Shown piece after piece: positions 62,701 through 64,000 of a stretch of DNA of 64,000 nt. The notes under the pieces were generated by a model. It saw nothing but the letters and a program-made list of their open reading frames with translations. It did no database searches and was not told where the DNA came from. Position 1 is the stretch's first letter. Each line of letters begins with the position of its first letter. The DNA comes from DASSUW01 sp963792385 (GTDB taxonomy: Bacteria; Actinomycetota; Thermoleophilia; Solirubrobacterales; Solirubrobacteraceae): contig CAWBVZ010000007.1 in NCBI GenBank assembly GCA_963792385.1, forward strand, positions 992,001-1,056,000, read 5' to 3'. A program made the translations under genes and the position numbers.

Positions 62701-63789
62701 ATGGCGACACGGAGCGCCGAGGGCCAGGCCGTTGACGAGCAGGCGGCGCTGCTGTCAGTCGCGCTGCTCGTGGCTCGTGAGGCGCCCGAGGAGGTGCTGT
62801 TCGCCGCGGCCGCCGAGCAGGTGGCGCGCGCGCTCTGCACCGAGGCGGCGAGCGTGCTGCGGTTCATCGGCGACGAGCGCGCCGTGGTAATCGGCGTGTG
62901 GCGCGAGGGTGGCAACCGCGGGCTCCCCGTGAACGCCGAGCTCGACTTCGACCACCGCAACAGCGCGCTCGGCCGCGTCCGCTTGACGCGCCGCCCGGCG
63001 CGCGCCGACACGTACGAGGGCATCACGGGCGAGCTGCCGATGGTGATGCGAGCGATCGACCTGCGGTCCACGGTCGCCGCCCCGGTGATGGTCGGCGGTG
63101 ACGTGTGGGGAGCTCTCGTGGCCTCGACCACCCGCGACCAGCCGCTGCCGGAGGGCAGCGAGCACCGGGTGAGCGGCTTCGCCGACCTGATCGGCCACGC
63201 CATCGCCCGCGGCGACGCCAGGCGCCAGATCGTCGTGGCCACCGACACGGCGCGCCGGCGCCTGGAGCGCGAGCTGCACGAGGGCACGCAGCAGCACCTG
63301 CTGGCGCTGACGCTCACGCTGCGGGTCGCCCACGGCCGTGCCGACCCGGGGTCCGAGCTCGCCCGCCTGCTCGAAACCGCGCTGGCAGAGGCGGCGGAGG
63401 CGAACGCCGCCCTCAACTCGCTCGCGCGTGGGATCTATCCGATCGTGCTCACCGAGCGGGGCCTGGCCGCCGCGCTGCAGGCGCTCGCCGCGCGCGCCGG
63501 CGTGCCGGTCCACGTGCGCGAGCTCCCCAAGCGCCGCTTCCCGGTGTTGACCGAGACCACCGCCTACTTCGTCGTCGCCGACGCGCTGGCCGGCGCGTCC
63601 GCGCCGACCGTGGTGGTCGCGGACCGCGGCGACTGGCTCGTCGTCGAGATCCGCGACGACGGCATCGCGGGTGCCGACCGGCTGCCTGGCCTCGCCGAGC
63701 GCGTCGCCGCCGTCGGCGGCCGCTTCCGGGTCGACTCAGCCGACGAGGGCGGCCCCGTCGCGCGCGCCGAGCTCCCCATCGAACATTGA
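62701..63789 (+). CDS. GAF-domain HisKA_3 sensor kinase with degenerate ATP-binding N-box
   Basis: A 362-residue soluble sensor. A GAF domain (about 15-170; VLRFIGDERAVVIGVWREG, TVAAPVMVGGDVWGALVAST) is followed by the HisKA_3 box RRLERELHEGTQQHLLALTL with H193 and an HATPase-like domain. The G-box region VVEIRDDGIAGA and GLAERVAAVGGRF are present. The N-box, normally EALTNxxKHA, reads ADALAGASAPTVVV and lacks the Asn that coordinates Mg-ATP. The protein may therefore be catalytically weak or a dimerising partner rather than an active kinase. ATG at 62701. Its end overlaps the opposite-strand desaturase by 54 bp. Confidence 0.85.
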   Translation: MATRSAEGQAVDEQAALLSVALLVAREAPEEVLFAAAAEQVARALCTEAASVLRFIGDERAVVIGVWREGGNRGLPVNAELDFDHRNSALGRVRLTRRPARADTYEGITGELPMVMRAIDLRSTVAAPVMVGGDVWGALVASTTRDQPLPEGSEHRVSGFADLIGHAIARGDARRQIVVATDTARRRLERELHEGTQQHLLALTLTLRVAHGRADPGSELARLLETALAEAAEANAALNSLARGIYPIVLTERGLAAALQALAARAGVPVHVRELPKRRFPVLTETTAYFVVADALAGASAPTVVVADRGDWLVVEIRDDGIAGADRLPGLAERVAAVGGRFRVDSADEGGPVARAELPIEH

Positions 63790-64000
63790 CGGCGCGGGGG
63801 CCGCGTCGCTCCCCGGCTCGCCGCGGTACGGGCCGGGCTTCGGGCGCGGCTTGCCGCCCGGGAACGCGAGCCGCAGGATCGTCCGCTGCACGGTGCCGAG
63901 CTGCTTCATCAGCGGACCCGTGTTGTACGGCAGGTCGTACTTCTCGCAGATCGCCTTGACGCGGGGCGCGATCTCCCCGTAGCGCGTGCTCGGCATGTCC
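63736..64000 (-). CDS. Fatty acid (acyl-CoA/acyl-lipid) desaturase, C-terminal end only
   Basis: The C-terminal ~88 residues of a membrane fatty acid desaturase of the DesA3/linoleoyl-CoA desaturase type, recognised from YGEIAPRVKAICEKYDLPYN and TILRLAFPGGKPRPKPGPYR, which follow the last His box in that family. The beginning of the gene, including the His boxes, lies beyond the window edge. The tail after PGPYR is longer than usual and overlaps the histidine kinase gene. The enzyme introduces double bonds into acyl chains in the membrane. Confidence 0.82.
   Translation of the reverse strand, partial: DMPSTRYGEIAPRVKAICEKYDLPYNTGPLMKQLGTVQRTILRLAFPGGKPRPKPGPYRGEPGSDAAPAPSMFDGELGARDGAALVG

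Overview
The window is about 70% GC and gene-dense, with many 4-bp start/stop overlaps, GTG starts and at least two promoters that look leaderless. Together with the protein families present (ThuA/PQQ-type sugar dehydrogenases with PKD domains, several sugar ABC systems, a single-chain acyl-CoA carboxylase, MmpL-type exporters, NarL-type two-component systems) this suggests a soil actinobacterium, probably of the Thermoleophilia/Solirubrobacterales type. That placement is inference. I saw no rRNA or tRNA genes, CRISPR arrays, insertion sequences or phage genes.

Layout. (1) 34-4710, minus: a ribose/xylose-type sugar ABC transporter operon headed by a Gfo/Idh/MocA oxidoreductase. It is divergent from a plus-strand group (4918-11543): leader peptide, TatA, a very large secreted ThuA-dehydrogenase-PKD protein, a Tat-exported sugar isomerase and a small membrane-anchored protein. 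A 17-bp inverted repeat lies between the two groups. (2) 11565-16346: TetR, a GAF/winged-helix regulator, an MmpL exporter, two candidate microproteins and a STAS protein. (3) 16398-19103: a secreted protein with a terpene-cyclase-like toroid plus a transcobalamin-like C-terminal domain, preceded by a clear cobalamin riboswitch. Next to it is a MerR metal regulator with its palindromic operator and a divergent cysteine-containing protein. (4) 19080-27102: aminoglycoside-type nucleotidyltransferase, serine hydrolase, a duplicated PepSY-like protein and a ~1820-residue fused acyl-CoA carboxylase. (5) 27193-35477: LacI regulator, MalEFG-type ABC transporter, GH78 alpha-L-rhamnosidase and MFS transporter, apparently a rhamnoside-utilisation locus. 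(6) 35488-41442: a PAS-PAS histidine kinase, a NarL-type two-component pair, SRPBCC, and a large protein ending in a cyclic-nucleotide-binding domain. (7) 41437-53132, minus: a galactoside-degradation operon (GH27, two GH35, sugar isomerase, Gfo/Idh oxidoreductase) with a zinc alcohol dehydrogenase upstream. (8) 53237-64000: VapBC-like toxin-antitoxin, LuxR/AAA regulator, subtilase, ECF sigma with a coupled microprotein, DUF2235 hydrolase, deacetylase lipoprotein, small membrane protein, GAF histidine kinase, and the end of a fatty-acid desaturase.

How the genes fit together: three carbohydrate loci pair uptake (ABC or MFS) with glycosidases or oxidation and with Gfo/Idh or TIM-barrel isomerases. 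This is the gene set expected for stripping and processing plant-type glycosides, possibly through 3-keto sugars. Five reading-frame breaks occur in four genes of the carbohydrate loci, and every one is repaired by removing a single base. They are either assembly insertions or real decay.

The most novel element is the cobalamin-riboswitch-controlled secreted transcobalamin-like protein, which would be a bacterial extracellular vitamin B12 binder with the domain order of animal intrinsic factor.
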